Below are positions 26,501 through 35,239 of a stretch of 64,000 nt of DNA, in pieces. Both the position numbers and the translations under genes were made by a program. The notes beneath the pieces were generated by a model. The model worked only from the letters and a program-made list of their open reading frames with translations, did no database searches and was not told the origin of the DNA. This DNA comes from Fimbriimonadaceae bacterium (lineage in GTDB: Bacteria > Armatimonadota > Fimbriimonadia > Fimbriimonadales > Fimbriimonadaceae): assembly GCA_019694835.1 (NCBI GenBank), contig JAIBBE010000107.1, positions 84,349 through 148,348 on the forward strand, in the 5' to 3' direction. Numbering within the stretch: the stretch's first letter is position 1; each line of letters opens with the position of its first letter.

Positions 26501-27512
26501 GATTGGCGCGGCCTGTTCCGTCGTCTCCGACGTTCAGGAATGCACCATTGTGGCCGTAGCTTCGAATGTTGCCCAGGTTGAAATCGAGAACGCGGCTGTT
26601 GACCTGCGTCGTAATCGGCTCGTTGCGAGCACTGACAACCCTCCACGGGCGCAGCGCCCCTGCGTTGACGGTAAGTTCGCCAACGACGGGAGAGGCGACG
26701 TACGATCCGTTGCCACCGAAGCCGCGCGTCAAGACGGCCGCGTCGGCATAAACCACGATGTTCTGACGGGTGTCCGTCAATTGACCCTGGTTGTCGCGCG
26801 GAACCGTGTTGAGCAGAGTGATCGTGATTGGGCCGGAGTTGTCGTCCTGGAAGACCACGTCGGTCGCGTTGCCGTTGTTGCCCAAGCGAACCATGCCACC
26901 GCCGTTCGCATAGGTGTCAACCACTTGAACGATCGGCTGACCAGGGTTGTCGACGTTGACGACACCATCGATCAGGTACACGAAATAGCGCTGCTGGAAG
27001 CCTTCGGTAACGCCCGCGCCCGGATCAATGTCCGTCGCACCGACCGGGATATTCACGTAGAGCGCGAACGAAGTTGTCGTCGCAAACTGGGGGAAGGCCC
27101 AAGTGAACGTGCGTAGCTGGTATCCCGGCAACGGGGTCGTGTTGTCGAGCGGCGCAGAAGGCACCGCGAGCGCATACCGGTAATCCGGGGCAGTCACCGG
27201 CTGTCCGGGCTCGGTAATGACGTTGCTGGCCTGCTGCGACGTCGGATCGAACCACTCAGCGGGCGGGACGGCGGTGGTGCCCACTTCCCAGTTGTCGAGA
27301 GTGTCCCGAAGACTCTTGATCGGGTCCCACCAGCGCAGGAAGGAACGACCCGGGTTGCTGAGCTTCGGATCGGCGTCATTCACGCCGGTCCGCTGGTTGT
27401 TGCCCCGGTGGGTCGGATACGACTGGGCGAATACGAGCAGCAGGGGCACCACGAGGGCCAACACGATGCTCAGAATAAGTCCAGCTTGTCGATACGATCT
27501 CATGCGAAACAT
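20538..27512 (-). CDS. giant secreted PQQ-propeller protein, PilY1-like position
   Basis: About 2320 residues with an N-terminal membrane or signal segment (AGLILSIVLALVVPLLLVFAQ). Residues about 30-560 are beta-rich and linked to a line-by-line record style (PTHRGNNQRTGVND). From about 570 to 950 there are PQQ-like propeller blades, for example VYVGSRNGRVYCIEMEG, GRLYALDAVGN, VYFGTGEGIS and ESVYALNADTGALVWE, with acidic Gly/Asp insertions (EGNADGTT, EGRGDGVA) that look like calcium loops. The long C-terminal half is beta-rich without recognised domains. It is the last gene of the pseudopilin cluster, in the place where PilY1 sits in pilus tip operons. A role as tip adhesin or secreted surface fibre is inferred. 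It stops 83 bp short of the convergent lipoprotein gene. Confidence 0.8.
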   Translation of the reverse strand: MFRMRSYRQAGLILSIVLALVVPLLLVFAQSYPTHRGNNQRTGVNDADPKLSNPGRSFLRWWDPIKSLRDTLDNWEVGTTAVPPAEWFDPTSQQASNVITEPGQPVTAPDYRYALAVPSAPLDNTTPLPGYQLRTFTWAFPQFATTTSFALYVNIPVGATDIDPGAGVTEGFQQRYFVYLIDGVVNVDNPGQPIVQVVDTYANGGGMVRLGNNGNATDVVFQDDNSGPITITLLNTVPRDNQGQLTDTRQNIVVYADAAVLTRGFGGNGSYVASPVVGELTVNAGALRPWRVVSARNEPITTQVNSRVLDFNLGNIRSYGHNGAFLNVGDDGTGRANRVWTWPARAPWEDTAAEQDRYAQEKRNFILGRATTTSVPPLRAYHNIYVDNESVGFTYNALAWQLNPGGANNKGINYLTMPTQATTVGVERAIFAPNLGLPKNGEEEYELYLWVPGDGALAQQVRVEVYEGGIVDPDPNAAAANRTRIDVDQSVSRGWVRLRLASKERFKHRTNAPLYVAITNFSLLASDAGKLAYADMVRFVKVSDLSVTSTTVMTKTKVRVNGNLVDRDVVIAAYENGRIYCLDAEGNADGTTNVYWVYPSEMPDGINDPNWVNGEDGPDGIAENPIGFDMTSALVQSVETSPGTFEDLLYVGSRNGRVYCIEMEGRGDGVANVRYGTTRRRWSYPNDWPSATRVLSDLGPIVGSVSYNKNAGGQQTIYVPTVQGRLYALDAVGNPATKTTTVNWSYPLTTDPTIGPIRTSPAVRFGRVYFGTGEGISGGNNTFYAVNETTHTPDWTFTGTVSNPTLAFNESSPAVVPATDVNYVASPGGPMNGMPNTVFVANTNESVYALNADTGALVWETPEIKATAIGSLTFTYMRVFNKTGLVLNPPGAPVVVVPSIDGHWTALFAHVDDLNVRGNNDGYSRTAWGYGAEGDKVISSVAVGGQYAADNYAWMYGCDNLGYLYAWNDDPGVITPGEPPGIADVPPNEADTDGALDSIVRNGKIALLTPNDYDGLAGKLRNNTLRYTDITTALSARPVRRVSYEYGEQLYYVVYDIPSPTGLPAPLNTYSLEFTFNTPNSPSSRRPVNVQRIPITQGAEPNGVAFISYALLGAGGNAMSPGRFTTSVRALVQSRNISRLFPNTAYNPQYDLRLANPMALITRKSRSGGTIFTDAIGTSLDAADPENVNNGNLVGLVNPTTKTLIESFGPDVNSPADDVSHGQTASAKLFVIDRSCMTLLYGPERGLQNVRFAVNDLSWNVTNEADNYGVIKPLDPNGVAAPNLFPNMEELPVFFPNISLDYPDIRRESLKITRDVFGGVDNPMFAGVGLEPPKVAAASKTAYRGIAYNNQLVRVLENTEFLLNLDVAKYQPPSRAGYTGQQAVYVDANQPGRQFSGGVPNETYRAFDLYSDVGVDERLRVGTPTIDLGSLPAGGGYLPIAPFALGTPFSPWIPAYQNFFQRFSVFNEGNVNMLNVRMAQRLFDQDGNVMRTIRLGSPGLNELAWLDATRFLHSDLDPRFAPAPLNGHVILQKARPGGTASRLSVNPERLANPNLGVVASNPDPQFQPGPLLNPAQFEPGDPKVGVTAPIGAPVGGYQQQMYVFEDRDYNEPAHPALGPDSDYDPITPGNQFDAGTFEPWAEPGFLLKFNVRETRLTNVPSSKSAAMIDNLPIGNNEQFYWPNAQPAGLRDGNGNLIIAFASPRQDNAGPGWASKLRTEADMRQQEQWRIYLATVDGTNPSTVVTNFVESAIRDLYDFTPFDQTPGTGRFFRQEIGPFPNAALPALFNPGPNATIEPNSMNFGGPSFPTHGVFDPSDPVGANGKPASTSAYMAFVGEATKRTARGDREVVSDIFISNVNFGANGALTVTPPEPMGWDTSVRKSKPSIIQVGNRAYVFFTSTANGLGQINYAIWTGSAWSGQPRSINLGNGFESVGAPSVSARLYRGIAGPGFTPGRLVFDFSFTAKLRGRAQAEVFYGRMNSQGNGDPNQVQQFGSANAPKVDGLIYDPANGTYWAPGVDWVLGGQINNEIDILQQAPNGTTSSVVVANSGRIDESARTISFDTIFGGKAYLDAANGSIKFTGGLVPRSAVFGIRYVPRFLRLNSGLGANYRGAAMNFDEHFISEYGFWATPGPGPVDAALSFPAAARNDRFVFTYARTSGDGSTATRPFIRTYRFGVQLPTAVLTDNNGVLTRFKVTIAGQPAPIYYQIDPANGRVYFMGESENRQVSITYDGVDNAGRPTGAITVAGTIEVIPEGVETAIPIEQVANESAVGLALDPLNQPFNSQNFRRPDLYWLFWTSTRAGAPDLYFQTIAPRHTPLPRR

Positions 27513-27533
27513 GTTTAGTGGTGTTTCCTTTCG

Positions 27534-30500
27534 TTACCTGCGGTCGGCGAAGACCGGAACTCGAATATCTCGAATGCCTTGCGTCGGAGGGAGTTCGAAC
27601 TTGACGCTCAGTGAGTTGAAGCCGAGGTTGGGCTTATTAAGACTGTAGCCAAGGCCGTTGGTGTTCCCGGTGTCCAGGGTGCCGTCGACAAGGACGACCT
27701 CTCCGAAGTAGGGATCTCCGTTGAGCTTGCGTCCGACATAACTGCTCGTGATGATGACCTCGCCTGAAGCCAGTCGACGTGCCGACGACGCTCGGAAGCT
27801 CTGCGGGTTGCTGTCGGCCATCGGGACGTTGTTGGGCATGCGACGCATCACGCGGAACGCCTCGTTCGGAAGCATCCATCGGACGACCCAGTCCTGACCC
27901 GACTTGACGATTTCATAGACGCCGGTATTGTCCGTAAACATCACCGCCACTTCGCCCGTCGCACCGTTCGGAAGAACCGAAAGGGTTACGGACGAGAGTC
28001 CGCCGATGTTCTGCTCACGCTGTGGACGCGCTGGCGAACTAAAGGTGCCCGCGCTGTCCACGTAAAACGCGTTGGCCGGAATGGCGGGAACTCGGATCTT
28101 GGTGATTACTTCCGTCGCTCCACGCGCCGGATCGAGGACCACGATTCCACCGAGGCCGCTCGAACGGTCGTTCTGCGGCTGAGGCGAATCCAAGCCGAAT
28201 GACGTCTTGCCGGGTTCGACATTGCTGAAACCGAAAGCCAGAATTGGTCGGAGGTTGCCAACCCCGTCATCGATGAAGGTCCTGCCGATGCTGTTGTAGG
28301 CGTATTGCTTGCCGGTCAGCTCCGAAGGACTGTGCCAAAGAAGCATGCCCAAGGCTCGCTGCTGGACGCCCTGCGGATCGACGTACTGCACGACTCCAAC
28401 GATCCGGCCATTGCTCGGATCGATCTCATACCGGTCGATCATCTCAAGTAGGCGGAAGTTGCCCGCATCGGCAATGACGTAGTGAACCCAAAGCTCACGC
28501 GGTCGCGGATTCGTGAGGGCTTGCTGCTTGGTCGTCTCGATCGTCTGGAACACCAGGATGTCGCGGGGGAGTCGCAGCGTCAGCGGCTCGTTATCGGTCA
28601 GTCCGCCCGGTCGGTACTTCGGATCGAGCTTGAAGTCCTTGATCGTGCGAAGCTCTCGCCCCGCGTTATCCGCGCGGACCACGCGATCATTGCCCGTATC
28701 GACCACCCAGTAGGTGTTGTCGCCACCCGGGTAGACCTTAGTCGGTCTTGATAGAGGCACGTCGCTGCCGACCGTACCGGTGGGAAGGTTGAGGCCTGCC
28801 TTGGCGGTGCTGTCGGTGGCCCAAATCGGATTACCGGCAGAATCGAAGCGCGACACGCGGCCTTCGTCGGCAACATAGATGTCGGACCGAGTGAATGCGT
28901 AGATTCGGTTCGCCGTCCACGTGAGGAGCACGCCTTCCCCACCCACGACGCCTTCGCATCGTGAGTTGGGGTCATCCACGGCGGCCTGCAGGTACCGAAC
29001 GCGTAGGTCGTCAAAAGAGCGCACTCCGTTAACCTGTGGCCATCGGAAGTCAGGGTTGATTGAGAACCCGAGCGGGCCCGAACTGGGTTTCACATTGTTG
29101 AGCTGCGGCACCCAAGGTCGGCTCGCGATCGGCTTCATATACGGATCGTTGGTGGCGATCTTCGAATCCATGCCGTAAACGATCCCGCGCGGGATGGGCG
29201 GGAACTGGGCGGAGAACAGACTCGGCAGGATGCTCGATCCCGCCATGTACAGGTTCTCGCCTGCCGCAAACGGCTGGCCACGACCGTCGAATCCGTTCAG
29301 ACAGGTGTACCACTTGAGCGGACTGAAGCGTCCCCGAGCGAATCCAGGAACACGGACACCGTCTTCGAAAGACAGTTCCGGCTCGACCAAAATGTCGCCC
29401 TGTCCACCGCGTCGAATGATGATTGGCAGGCTCGTCGTCAGCGAGTCTCGAACTCGACCGCGTCCAGCGCTCATCATGGTCGAGAAGCGGATTCGGCCGC
29501 GAGTGCTTCCGCCGACGTTCGGCTCGAACGTGTACACCGAGTTCGGCAGCGAGCTAAAGGCATCCGGCGTGGTCGGCGTCGTGCTTCGGGCCACGTCCGG
29601 CTGGACGATCTGGAAGCCTGCCGTCAGGTTCTCGACATCGATCTCGACTGGAGATGGGTTCGCGTTGAACGCCAAAACGGTCGTCACTGGCGACGGGAAG
29701 CCAAATACGGTTTTCGTTCCGTGCGCCAAGACGTAGACCGTATCGCCGAGGATCGTCGGACCGGAACGGAAAGTCAGGTTGCGAACTTCTTGGTTAAGGA
29801 AGTTCAAGAAGTTCTGGACCAGGTAATCCTCGTCAATGATGGCGGGGGCTTGATCGATGGTCTCCTGAGTGCCGCCGCCGACGTTGATGCGGAAGGACAT
29901 GCGGTCGTACAGGTCCCAACGATAGAGCAACTTGAAGTCACCGCGCCCCTCTTCCTTGAGGCAGAAAAGTGCGCCACCGTTCGATCCGTCGCCGCCGACC
30001 ACGAAGAGGTTGCCGGAGGGCGAGAGGCCCATTCCAAGCACCTGCTTGCCGCCGTCGGTGCGGTCGGGCAGCCCGAGGTCGCCGCGAATGTAGATCTCAG
30101 CCGGAACGGTCGGTCCGACTTCGCCCCAGTCAATCGTGTAGTCGACGCGAACACCCGCATTGATTGGCAATGCCCCTGGCATCCCGATCTGGAGCTCGCC
30201 GTTGGTCGTTTGGGTGACCGAATTCGTGAAGATCGCGGCCATCTGGGTTCCCGATAGGGGAACCTCCCCATCGAGGATCGTGAGCTTGATCGACGACACG
30301 TCGATGGGCAAGCCCTGAAGACTGGCGCGGGTCGTAATGCGCAGGACCCCGGGCGTATTGGTATCGAAACCGAGCGGCTTCTCGCCCTTGGCGCCCAGCC
30401 AGATGCTGGTGATGCCGGAAGGTCGCGCCGTGATGCCGGTGCCGGGTGCGGTCGGAACGTAGACCACACGGTCCACGCCGCCTGAGTTGTCGGCAATCGG

Positions 30501-32138
30501 AATGTAGCCGACGACCGGGCTGCCTGCCGGTTCGGGAAGTCGCGGTGCACCCTGGATCGACCAGTCATCGGCAGTCGTCTTGCGGGCCGAGTTCTTGAGG
30601 TCGATGATCCAAACGCGGCCGGAGTTGCCGGTTGAGCGCAGATCGGCCATGAAGGCCATGCCTTCGTGGACCGTCGGCGCGAAGGGGTTCCCGCTGGAGC
30701 CAGGAGTTGCCGCATCGGGCGGGGCGATGGTTCTCAGCGAAGGCACCGCACTCCCGACCGAGTCGAGATCAAAAATCTGGACATTCCCCGCCCCATCAGC
30801 CACCAGAATCTGGTCGACACACTTGAAGCCAGGTCGAGTCGAGTTTAAGGTTGCATCGGGCACTTCGACGCAAACGGGTGTCGCGACCGGGCCTGCCATG
30901 GGGGCGCTTTGCCAAAGAATGTCGTAGGTCGAGCCGGGCGGATCGGCGATGCCGTCATCGGGATTGCCGTCGCCATCCCAGTCGCGCGAGGGATCCGAGT
31001 CGAGCACGACAAGGGCATTGTTGGAAATGCAGATCGAGCGACCCTTGAAAATGGAGGGCTGAAGTCGGGTCGCGGTCTCGCCCTTCCACCGCTGGAAGAG
31101 CGGTGCGGCGAGGTCCACATTCGACGCGTTCGTGCGTCGGCTGCCCCGATTCACGCCGGGGAACGAGGAGCCGAGGCTCACGATGTTGATCGCCAGCTTC
31201 GAAGCTGCCACCGTCGCTGCGTCGCTCACAGGGCCAGTGGAATAGAAGCCAAGATTTGGAGAAATCGCACCTCCGGTGATGCCGCGATTCAGAATTTGCG
31301 ATACGCCACGCGTCGTGACAGCAAGGAAGCCCTGGCCGATTTGGCCGACTGAAATAAAGTCACCTTGACCGTTGCCGGCAAGTTGCTGCATGCGGTAGCT
31401 CTCACCTGGTACCCAACCCAGCAGGGCCGAAATGCCGCTGAGGCCTTCGTTCGCGAGGTTGACGGGACGGACCAGCCGCGACCCGCCCGCCTGCATGAGG
31501 AACAAGTCTTCGAACGTAACGGTTGTGGGGCTGTTAAAGATGGGGTGCCCCATGTTCGCGGAAATGTCGGCGTTGGACTGCCAGAGCGCGAAGGGCATCG
31601 GCGTGGGGTTGGCAACGTCGATGAAGTTCGCCATCGTCTGGATATCCACCCAGAGCACGCCGCCTTGGTCGATAAACTTGCGAAGCCGCTCGCGTTCGAT
31701 GGAGTTCAGCTGAAGCCCTGCGGAAATCGGCAAAAGCAATATGTCGAAGTCGGCAAGGACGTTATCCGACGAATTGGCGAGCGATACCTCCCAGTAGGGA
31801 GCAGACCGCTTGCTCAGGCGGGTGTTGAGGGCGGGAGCGCTGCCGGTCAGCGTGCTCCAGCGAAGCTGAAGGCTCTCATTGAGGCTGGTCGACGCGCGCG
31901 GATTCACGAACGTCCAGGAGGCCGGGCGGGCGGAGAAATTCTGATCCAGGTTGCCCCAAACGTGAGGCGCCCCGTTCAGCGGCGTTCCGTTGGGATACGC
32001 TGCGCTCCGCTGGCTCTCGATCAGCAGGATGCCTGCGTTGATCTGAGTCGATCGCTGCGCGTAGTTCTGCGGTCCGGCCACGGCCATTGCCGCGACGGAC
32101 AGCCCGAAGGCACAGGAAAGAAGCCGACGATCGATCAT
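27534..32138 (-). CDS. giant secreted NHL/propeller protein in pseudopilin cluster
   Basis: 1534 residues with signal peptide (RLLSCAFGLSVAAMAVAG). Residues about 120-180 resemble a class I amidotransferase-like or DUF4159-like fold (ADFDILLLPISAGLQLNS, then FIDQGGVLWVDIQ). Further on, propeller-like segments appear: VWIIDLKNS, MGLSPSGNLFVVGGDGSN, ALFCLKEEGRGDF, VYVLAHGTKTVFGF. An NHL-type stretch follows near residues 1130-1190 (RVSRFDSAGN, YWVVDTGNDRVVRADNAGRE). The motif C-L-x-x-E-G-x-G-D is shared with the neighbouring giant protein. Its ATG overlaps the PilX-like gene stop by 4 bp (ATGA), so it is translationally coupled to the pseudopilins. Extracellular, probably partner of the pilus tip. 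Confidence 0.8.
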   Translation of the reverse strand: MIDRRLLSCAFGLSVAAMAVAGPQNYAQRSTQINAGILLIESQRSAAYPNGTPLNGAPHVWGNLDQNFSARPASWTFVNPRASTSLNESLQLRWSTLTGSAPALNTRLSKRSAPYWEVSLANSSDNVLADFDILLLPISAGLQLNSIERERLRKFIDQGGVLWVDIQTMANFIDVANPTPMPFALWQSNADISANMGHPIFNSPTTVTFEDLFLMQAGGSRLVRPVNLANEGLSGISALLGWVPGESYRMQQLAGNGQGDFISVGQIGQGFLAVTTRGVSQILNRGITGGAISPNLGFYSTGPVSDAATVAASKLAINIVSLGSSFPGVNRGSRRTNASNVDLAAPLFQRWKGETATRLQPSIFKGRSICISNNALVVLDSDPSRDWDGDGNPDDGIADPPGSTYDILWQSAPMAGPVATPVCVEVPDATLNSTRPGFKCVDQILVADGAGNVQIFDLDSVGSAVPSLRTIAPPDAATPGSSGNPFAPTVHEGMAFMADLRSTGNSGRVWIIDLKNSARKTTADDWSIQGAPRLPEPAGSPVVGYIPIADNSGGVDRVVYVPTAPGTGITARPSGITSIWLGAKGEKPLGFDTNTPGVLRITTRASLQGLPIDVSSIKLTILDGEVPLSGTQMAAIFTNSVTQTTNGELQIGMPGALPINAGVRVDYTIDWGEVGPTVPAEIYIRGDLGLPDRTDGGKQVLGMGLSPSGNLFVVGGDGSNGGALFCLKEEGRGDFKLLYRWDLYDRMSFRINVGGGTQETIDQAPAIIDEDYLVQNFLNFLNQEVRNLTFRSGPTILGDTVYVLAHGTKTVFGFPSPVTTVLAFNANPSPVEIDVENLTAGFQIVQPDVARSTTPTTPDAFSSLPNSVYTFEPNVGGSTRGRIRFSTMMSAGRGRVRDSLTTSLPIIIRRGGQGDILVEPELSFEDGVRVPGFARGRFSPLKWYTCLNGFDGRGQPFAAGENLYMAGSSILPSLFSAQFPPIPRGIVYGMDSKIATNDPYMKPIASRPWVPQLNNVKPSSGPLGFSINPDFRWPQVNGVRSFDDLRVRYLQAAVDDPNSRCEGVVGGEGVLLTWTANRIYAFTRSDIYVADEGRVSRFDSAGNPIWATDSTAKAGLNLPTGTVGSDVPLSRPTKVYPGGDNTYWVVDTGNDRVVRADNAGRELRTIKDFKLDPKYRPGGLTDNEPLTLRLPRDILVFQTIETTKQQALTNPRPRELWVHYVIADAGNFRLLEMIDRYEIDPSNGRIVGVVQYVDPQGVQQRALGMLLWHSPSELTGKQYAYNSIGRTFIDDGVGNLRPILAFGFSNVEPGKTSFGLDSPQPQNDRSSGLGGIVVLDPARGATEVITKIRVPAIPANAFYVDSAGTFSSPARPQREQNIGGLSSVTLSVLPNGATGEVAVMFTDNTGVYEIVKSGQDWVVRWMLPNEAFRVMRRMPNNVPMADSNPQSFRASSARRLASGEVIITSSYVGRKLNGDPYFGEVVLVDGTLDTGNTNGLGYSLNKPNLGFNSLSVKFELPPTQGIRDIRVPVFADRR

Positions 32139-35100
32139 GGGTTGTTATCTCCGAAATAAACCAAGGTTGGGCTGACCGGGAGCATCGGCATCGGCGGCAA
32201 CTGCCAGCCGTCGCGGTTGACGCGGATCGGAGCCCATTGGCCAGGAAGCTCTTCAACGCCCGCCGTGGCCAGCGACGGATCATAAGCAACGATGAGATTC
32301 GGTACGAAACGGTCGTTATTGGCGATGTCGTATCCGCCAGGGACGTGCTGAGCCGGGATGAGGCGACCCGTGCCACCGACGCTGCGCGGAATCCAGCCCC
32401 ACTTTTTCAGCCACTCGGTTTGCTGGCTGATCGGTGGCGGCATGTTCTCGCTGATCGCGCCGATGATCTGCACGCGGACGTCCAGAGGCTCGCCGTAGAA
32501 CGGGAACTCGGGGGCCACGCCAAATCGCTCGAAACGATCCCTTAGGGCAAGGTCACGGCTGCCAAGATCGGTAATCCGCTGCTCGAAGGCGGCGCGGCTG
32601 TCGTCGGGGTTGTAGTTGAAACTCGGACCCGGGATCACGAAGAAGGATCCTTCCTCGGCGAACAGGGCCGCTTCAATGCGAATGTCGTGCGGCGTTACCG
32701 CAGTTCGGGCCAGGGCGTAGTTCTTCGGCGAGAACGTTCCTGCACTTGCCAGCCGCAGGTTGAGATAGCTCTCGTCCTGGGTCGCCAGACGGTAGTTCCC
32801 TTCCGCGTTGTTGGCGGGTGGAACGAGTTGGCGGTTGGCGAAAGTGAACGTGGGAGTCACGATTGGAAGCGCAAGCGACTCGAACTTGGGGAACGCGTTG
32901 ATCGCCGGGTTGCCGAGACCGTAGATCGGCACGTTGCCGGTTCCACTAAAGATTGGCCCTGCCGCGTTATGATCGACGAATCCGGCTGCGCCGAAATTCA
33001 GCTGACGAGCGAAGGCGTAGACTTCGTACGGGTTGGCGGACGAATCAGCGAACGTACCCGGAGCGATGTTCAGGGTCACGAAGGCCGGCCCATTGTCATC
33101 CGCGGCGTGGGAAACCAGCAGGGATGAGGCGACGCCGTTGCCTGTTCCGAAGGTCACGTAGTGCGACGCGTAAGGCAGCCAAGTCTGTGGGTTGCGTGGG
33201 TTCGCGCCGTTGCCGACCGGATCAAGGAGGAACTGGGCTTGCAGCGTCAGGCTCGGAGCCTCGCTTAGGTCCAATTCGACCGGGCTAGGCGTGTCGGGCA
33301 GGATGTCCGAATTCTTGGGTCGAGGCACTTCGCCATTGGCTGGCCCGAAGAACTGCGTCGTGTTGAGTGCCACGAAGTCCTTGGCCATCAGCATGAGCAT
33401 GGAACGGCTCGGCTCTGAGATCACGTTGCCGCGCTCGTCCACGATCCCCTTGGTGATCGAGCCTTCGACATAGATCGAGCCACGGCAAGCAACCGTCAAC
33501 TGAATATTGGTGGGAATGACGCCACGGACTCGCACGTCGCCTTCAAAACAGACCACACCATTAAAGGGCCGACCGTTCTGGGTGAACTCGGTGTCGCTCA
33601 GGTTGACCTGGTCGATCCGATTGCCACTGACGATGCTGTTGATGATGAAGACCTGGCCCCCGACATTGCGAAGCCGATAGCGGACCTTCGAGATATTGGT
33701 CGGCGCGCCATCCGGCTGCCGCCAGTATCGGCGGGCGCTTCGGCTGTCGCGAGTGATTTCGAAGCCATCGGGAAGGAGGCGCATGTAGCTGGCCAGCGGG
33801 ATGTAATACGGTCCCTGCCAACCAATGGAATTCGGATTGTTCGGGTTGAGCCAGTCGTTGGGCAGTGCTTTGCTGACCTCGGTTGCTTCGCGCTGATCTT
33901 CCGAGTTGGCGTTGCCACGCTCGGCGGCATCCACGTAGACGCCGTTGCCGTATCCAAAACGACCTTCGTTGCCACCATTGGCGTCGAGCGCCCCACTCTC
34001 GCGCGTCATCACGACATAGCGGTTCTGGTTGGTGGCGGGATCGTTCGAAAGAAACGAGGGAGGCGACTTGTAGGGCACGCCACGGGCGTAGCCACTCGGG
34101 TCCGAGTCCACCTCGCCATCGCGAAGGTTTCCGCGAATCGTCGAGAAGCGGTTGCTCCGACTGTCAAGACTGTCCGGCGTGTTGTTCCGCACGTCGTACG
34201 GGCTGTTGGCGTCGCCGTCGATACGGAGAATAAGGCCCGAGTTGTCGTCGGCACCTCGGAACTTGCCGGCGGTCGCAAACATGTCCCCGATTTCACGGTT
34301 GAGAAGCACGTCATGCCGCCCGTAAAGCACGACATCCGCATTGCTGTACATGGAACCCGTGCCCTGAATGGTGTTCGGTCCATTCGGGAGTGGTCCGCCC
34401 CACTTGGTCACCACATTGACAGGCTGGCCCTCGTAAAACACGTCGCCATCGGTCGGATAGCCGAGCTCGGCCGGGCGAGTCACCTTGTACTTGTCGGTGA
34501 TGAACCGGGCACTCTCGATGATGCCGATGGAAGCCATTGCAACGAGGCGTCGCTGGTTGGCATTGCGTGTGTCGGCCAGCCGCATGGCTTGCAGCGACGA
34601 ACGGTACTCGTTGTCGTCGGCATAGTTGGCGACCTTTACGGACTTATCGGACAGGGTCGTAGGATCGCCCGGGCGGATGGGCCCAGGACGCCCGACCGAT
34701 TCGATGATGAGGAAATTGCGTGCACGACCCGGTCGGCGAAGGTTGCCGACGGGATTCTGGAAGGTTGCAAAGTCGGACGGCGCATAACGCACACGCACGA
34801 GGTAGCGACCACGATCGTTTAGAACTCGGCTGTAGGGACCCAATCCGTCCGGACCACCCAAGTCGACCTGAGGATCGGCGGCGTCGCGGAGGCCGCGATC
34901 TGGCACCGGTCTCGGTCGCAGATAGAGGGCGTCCGGATCCTTGGTGAATCCCTGCGGATCGGGTGTGAGAGGCGTGATCGAAGGCTTCCAGTCGGCGCCG
35001 AGGCCGCTGTAGAGCAACTGATAGTGCGCATAGCGGATTCCAGCATCGGCAAGGTCGCCACCCAGGGTTCGCTGCTGGCTCCGGCCAGACTGAGTGATGT

Positions 35101-35239
35101 TCCTGGAGATGATGCTGGCAAAGGCAACTCCCAGGATCAGCAGCACGCCCAGGACCAAGATCGCAATGATCAGAGTCTGGCCAGATTGGCGTTGTGTTCT
35201 AAGGGCAATCGATCGCATCGAGTTCAGCCTATTCCTCAT
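32135..35239 (-). CDS. PilX/GspK-like giant minor pseudopilin
   Basis: 1034 residues beginning with a basic stretch and then SGQTLIIAILVLGVLLILGV plus AFASI, the pattern of PilX_N proteins (hydrophobic helix without the usual Glu5). After the helix comes a long periplasmic part with a bactofilin-like polymer-forming segment (VCFEGDVRVRGVIPTN, then CRGSIYVEGSITKGIVDERG), otherwise unassigned. Known PilX/GspK proteins are about 150-330 residues, so this one is about three times the usual length. The ATG overlaps the stop of the PilW-like gene (ATGA) and the stop overlaps the next ATG, so it is internal to a coupled operon. It probably inserts in the inner membrane and assembles at the pilus or pseudopilus tip. 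Confidence 0.8.
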   Translation of the reverse strand: MRNRLNSMRSIALRTQRQSGQTLIIAILVLGVLLILGVAFASIISRNITQSGRSQQRTLGGDLADAGIRYAHYQLLYSGLGADWKPSITPLTPDPQGFTKDPDALYLRPRPVPDRGLRDAADPQVDLGGPDGLGPYSRVLNDRGRYLVRVRYAPSDFATFQNPVGNLRRPGRARNFLIIESVGRPGPIRPGDPTTLSDKSVKVANYADDNEYRSSLQAMRLADTRNANQRRLVAMASIGIIESARFITDKYKVTRPAELGYPTDGDVFYEGQPVNVVTKWGGPLPNGPNTIQGTGSMYSNADVVLYGRHDVLLNREIGDMFATAGKFRGADDNSGLILRIDGDANSPYDVRNNTPDSLDSRSNRFSTIRGNLRDGEVDSDPSGYARGVPYKSPPSFLSNDPATNQNRYVVMTRESGALDANGGNEGRFGYGNGVYVDAAERGNANSEDQREATEVSKALPNDWLNPNNPNSIGWQGPYYIPLASYMRLLPDGFEITRDSRSARRYWRQPDGAPTNISKVRYRLRNVGGQVFIINSIVSGNRIDQVNLSDTEFTQNGRPFNGVVCFEGDVRVRGVIPTNIQLTVACRGSIYVEGSITKGIVDERGNVISEPSRSMLMLMAKDFVALNTTQFFGPANGEVPRPKNSDILPDTPSPVELDLSEAPSLTLQAQFLLDPVGNGANPRNPQTWLPYASHYVTFGTGNGVASSLLVSHAADDNGPAFVTLNIAPGTFADSSANPYEVYAFARQLNFGAAGFVDHNAAGPIFSGTGNVPIYGLGNPAINAFPKFESLALPIVTPTFTFANRQLVPPANNAEGNYRLATQDESYLNLRLASAGTFSPKNYALARTAVTPHDIRIEAALFAEEGSFFVIPGPSFNYNPDDSRAAFEQRITDLGSRDLALRDRFERFGVAPEFPFYGEPLDVRVQIIGAISENMPPPISQQTEWLKKWGWIPRSVGGTGRLIPAQHVPGGYDIANNDRFVPNLIVAYDPSLATAGVEELPGQWAPIRVNRDGWQLPPMPMLPVSPTLVYFGDNNP

